Source of the DNA: Clostridiales bacterium UBA8960
GTDB lineage: Bacteria; Bacillota; Clostridia; Peptostreptococcales; Acidaminobacteraceae
NCBI GenBank assembly: GCA_003482695.1
Contig: DMYC01000183.1
Location: forward strand, 1-8,526
Reading direction: 5' to 3'
DNA length: 8,526 bases
Shown here: one piece after another, positions 6,848 to 8,526 of the stretch
Position numbering within the stretch: position 1 is the stretch's first letter
Layout: every line of letters begins with the position of its first letter
Notes under the pieces: model-generated
Told to the model about the DNA's origin: nothing
Database searches by the model: none
Seen by the model: the letters and a program-made list of their open reading frames with translations, nothing else
Program-made: the position numbers and the translations under genes

Positions 6848-8526
6848 TGAAGCCATACACATATGAAGACAGTCGCTTCATAATTAACGACTACGACGAG
6901 CAAAAACCGTTTGCCAGCTTTTTGCCGGGTGTTGCAGGACTTGATGGCATTCCCATGTGGGTTTACTATACAAATCGCGGCCAGGGAATCGCATGTTTTG
7001 GCACCGAGAACAAAGACGGGGCCATCCTTGATTTCGTACCTGCAAATGTCGCATATAGACGCACCGAGCTTCAAGGCTTTAGAACATTCATACGCATCGA
7101 TGGAATAACCAGTGAGATATTCTCATCTGTGAGCACTGACGATTATAATAGGCGTATGGTCATACTGCCTAACGGTGTAGGTTTTGAAGAAACAAATCTA
7201 ACACTGGGCATAAAAGTGAGCGTCAATTACTTCACGACGACACATAAACCGTATGCGGGCCTCGTTAGAAAAGTGGTGCTTACCAATCTTGATGGCGAAC
7301 CGAAGCAAATTGAATTGCTTGATGGCTTGATGACTGTCTGGCCATATAAAAACGACAACTTTGCCATCAAGAACATGTCGAATCTCGCCGTTGCGTGGTT
7401 TGAAGTGTTTAATCACGAAAACAATATCCCATTTTACAGAAACCGTTCGACGACATCCGATTCCGCTGCCGTGGGCAGTGTGGAAGCGGGTCACTTTTAT
7501 GCGGCTTACGAGGGTTCTAGTGCGAAGGCATTGCCAATCCTATATGATCCGGATGTGATCTTTGGCAACCACACAGGACTCATCAAGCCCAGAAATTTTG
7601 AGAAACATCCTTTGTCTAAGCTGCTTGAGATGGATTCAGTCTCTGCGAACAAGCTGCCTTGTGCTTTTGCTGCGTATGAAGGCGTACTTGGATCAGAACT
7701 GATTCTCACGAGCATCGCGGGAAAAATGAGTCATCTGGATCAGCTGAATGCGATATCCAAAGCGTTCTGCACCGAGTACTTTTTGAAGATCGAACAGGCG
7801 GCAAATACACTTGGAGAAGCTTTGACTCAAGATGTCAAAAGCAAGACGGCCTATCCGATTTTTGATGCATACGTTAGACAAACCTATCTGGACAATCTCT
7901 TAAGAGGTGGCTATCCGATTCTTTTCGAAGGCAAGGATAAACCGATCGTCTACCATGTTTATTCCCGTATTCACGGCGATATGGAGCGCGAGTATAACGA
8001 CTTTTATGTAGAGCCTGCGTTTTACTCGCATGGCAATGGCAACTTCAGGGATGTCAATCAGAACAGACGCAATGACGTCTACTTTGTCAAAGAAGCTGGA
8101 CAGTTCAACATTAAGCAGTTCATGGACCTGTTACAAATGGATGGTCAAAATCCACTCGTAATCAAAGGGAGCACTTTCACCATTTCGGATGAAGATCGCG
8201 ACTGGGTACTTACGCATGTTCAGGACCAAAAAGAGATTATAGCATCGGTACTTGATAAGAATTTTACACCAGGCGCACTGATGCGTCATATAATTGAGCA
8301 GCGCATCAGCCTTACTGTTTCAAGTGAGGATTTTGTAAAGCTTGTCCTTTCAAGGTCTGAGCAACACAATGACGCCGCTTACGGACATGGATTCTGGGTC
8401 GATCACTGGACATACAACATGGATTTGGTGGACAATTACTTGAACGTCTTCCCTGATCAACTCGAGTCACTCATTTTTGAGGGGGCGTATAAATATTTCC
8501 AAAGCCCTGATGTGGTGCTACCGAGA
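6847..8526 (+). CDS. Beta-1,3-glucan phosphorylase-like protein, most like GH161 (3' end missing)
   Basis: The frame runs open from ATG 6847 to the last base: 560 residues with no stop, so the gene continues past the window. The ATG shares one base with the previous stop (TAATG), and GGAGGG lies at 6835-6840. There is no signal peptide, so it acts in the cytoplasm. The N-terminal part (about 1-290) looks like the beta-sandwich of GH94-related phosphorylases: PFASFLPGVAGLDGIPMWVYYTNRGQG near 21-47, then ENKDGAILDFVPANVAYR. The helical-barrel part starts with YSRIHGDMEREYNDFY (372-387), GNGNFRDVNQNRRNDV (396-411) and GHGFWVDHWTYNMDLVDNYL (513-532). I recall this set from large bacterial proteins annotated as cellobiose phosphorylase and now placed in GH161, which use phosphate to release glucose-1-phosphate from beta-1,3-gluco-oligosaccharides. 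Such proteins exceed 1,000 residues, so about half is visible. The catalytic Asp and phosphate site are probably beyond the edge. GH94 or GH149 are the alternatives. Confidence 0.85.
   Translation, partial: MKPYTYEDSRFIINDYDEQKPFASFLPGVAGLDGIPMWVYYTNRGQGIACFGTENKDGAILDFVPANVAYRRTELQGFRTFIRIDGITSEIFSSVSTDDYNRRMVILPNGVGFEETNLTLGIKVSVNYFTTTHKPYAGLVRKVVLTNLDGEPKQIELLDGLMTVWPYKNDNFAIKNMSNLAVAWFEVFNHENNIPFYRNRSTTSDSAAVGSVEAGHFYAAYEGSSAKALPILYDPDVIFGNHTGLIKPRNFEKHPLSKLLEMDSVSANKLPCAFAAYEGVLGSELILTSIAGKMSHLDQLNAISKAFCTEYFLKIEQAANTLGEALTQDVKSKTAYPIFDAYVRQTYLDNLLRGGYPILFEGKDKPIVYHVYSRIHGDMEREYNDFYVEPAFYSHGNGNFRDVNQNRRNDVYFVKEAGQFNIKQFMDLLQMDGQNPLVIKGSTFTISDEDRDWVLTHVQDQKEIIASVLDKNFTPGALMRHIIEQRISLTVSSEDFVKLVLSRSEQHNDAAYGHGFWVDHWTYNMDLVDNYLNVFPDQLESLIFEGAYKYFQSPDVVLPR

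Overview
The window is a single, tightly packed, plus-strand operon fragment from what looks like a Gram-positive bacterium of the Bacillota (Paenibacillaceae or Clostridia-like). This rests on strong AGGAGG-type ribosome binding sites, moderate GC (about mid-40s by eye), a lipoprotein-anchored glycanase, a sugar ABC importer whose ATPase is not in the cluster, and a YIP1/NHL protein next to a DUF5696 protein, a pairing I associate with Bacillota sugar-uptake loci. The species cannot be read from the window.

Layout, left to right: (1) the 3' part of a membrane protein with an outward-facing NHL-type beta-propeller, a TPR-like helical segment and a C-terminal YIP1-type membrane domain (frame open from base 3, start lost upstream, ends 1781); (2) a complete exported DUF5696-type protein (1768-4116); (3) and (4) the two CUT1-family sugar permeases (4113-4976 and 4973-5887); (5) a GH16 laminarinase-type lipoprotein (best start 5906, ends 6847); (6) the N-terminal half of a large GH94/GH149/GH161-like glycan phosphorylase, most like GH161 (6847 to the window end, still open). 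Every junction overlaps or abuts: 14, 4, 4, 0 (or an 18-base gap) and 1 base. There is no non-coding stretch over 20 bases, and I see no convincing internal promoter, terminator, RNA gene, repeat or mobile element.

Together the genes read as a beta-1,3-glucan (laminarin, callose or similar) utilisation operon. The surface-anchored GH16 enzyme cuts the polymer, the two permeases import the oligosaccharides (binding protein presumably upstream, ATPase presumably a shared MsmK/UgpC-type protein elsewhere), and the cytoplasmic phosphorylase releases glucose-1-phosphate. The first two genes are the unexplained part. Both are probably membrane- or wall-associated, both are co-translated with the importer, and neither has a function I can name. 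The DUF5696 protein has a C-terminal half that resembles a sugar-active barrel, and the propeller/YIP1 protein may be an accessory or sensor subunit of the uptake machinery.
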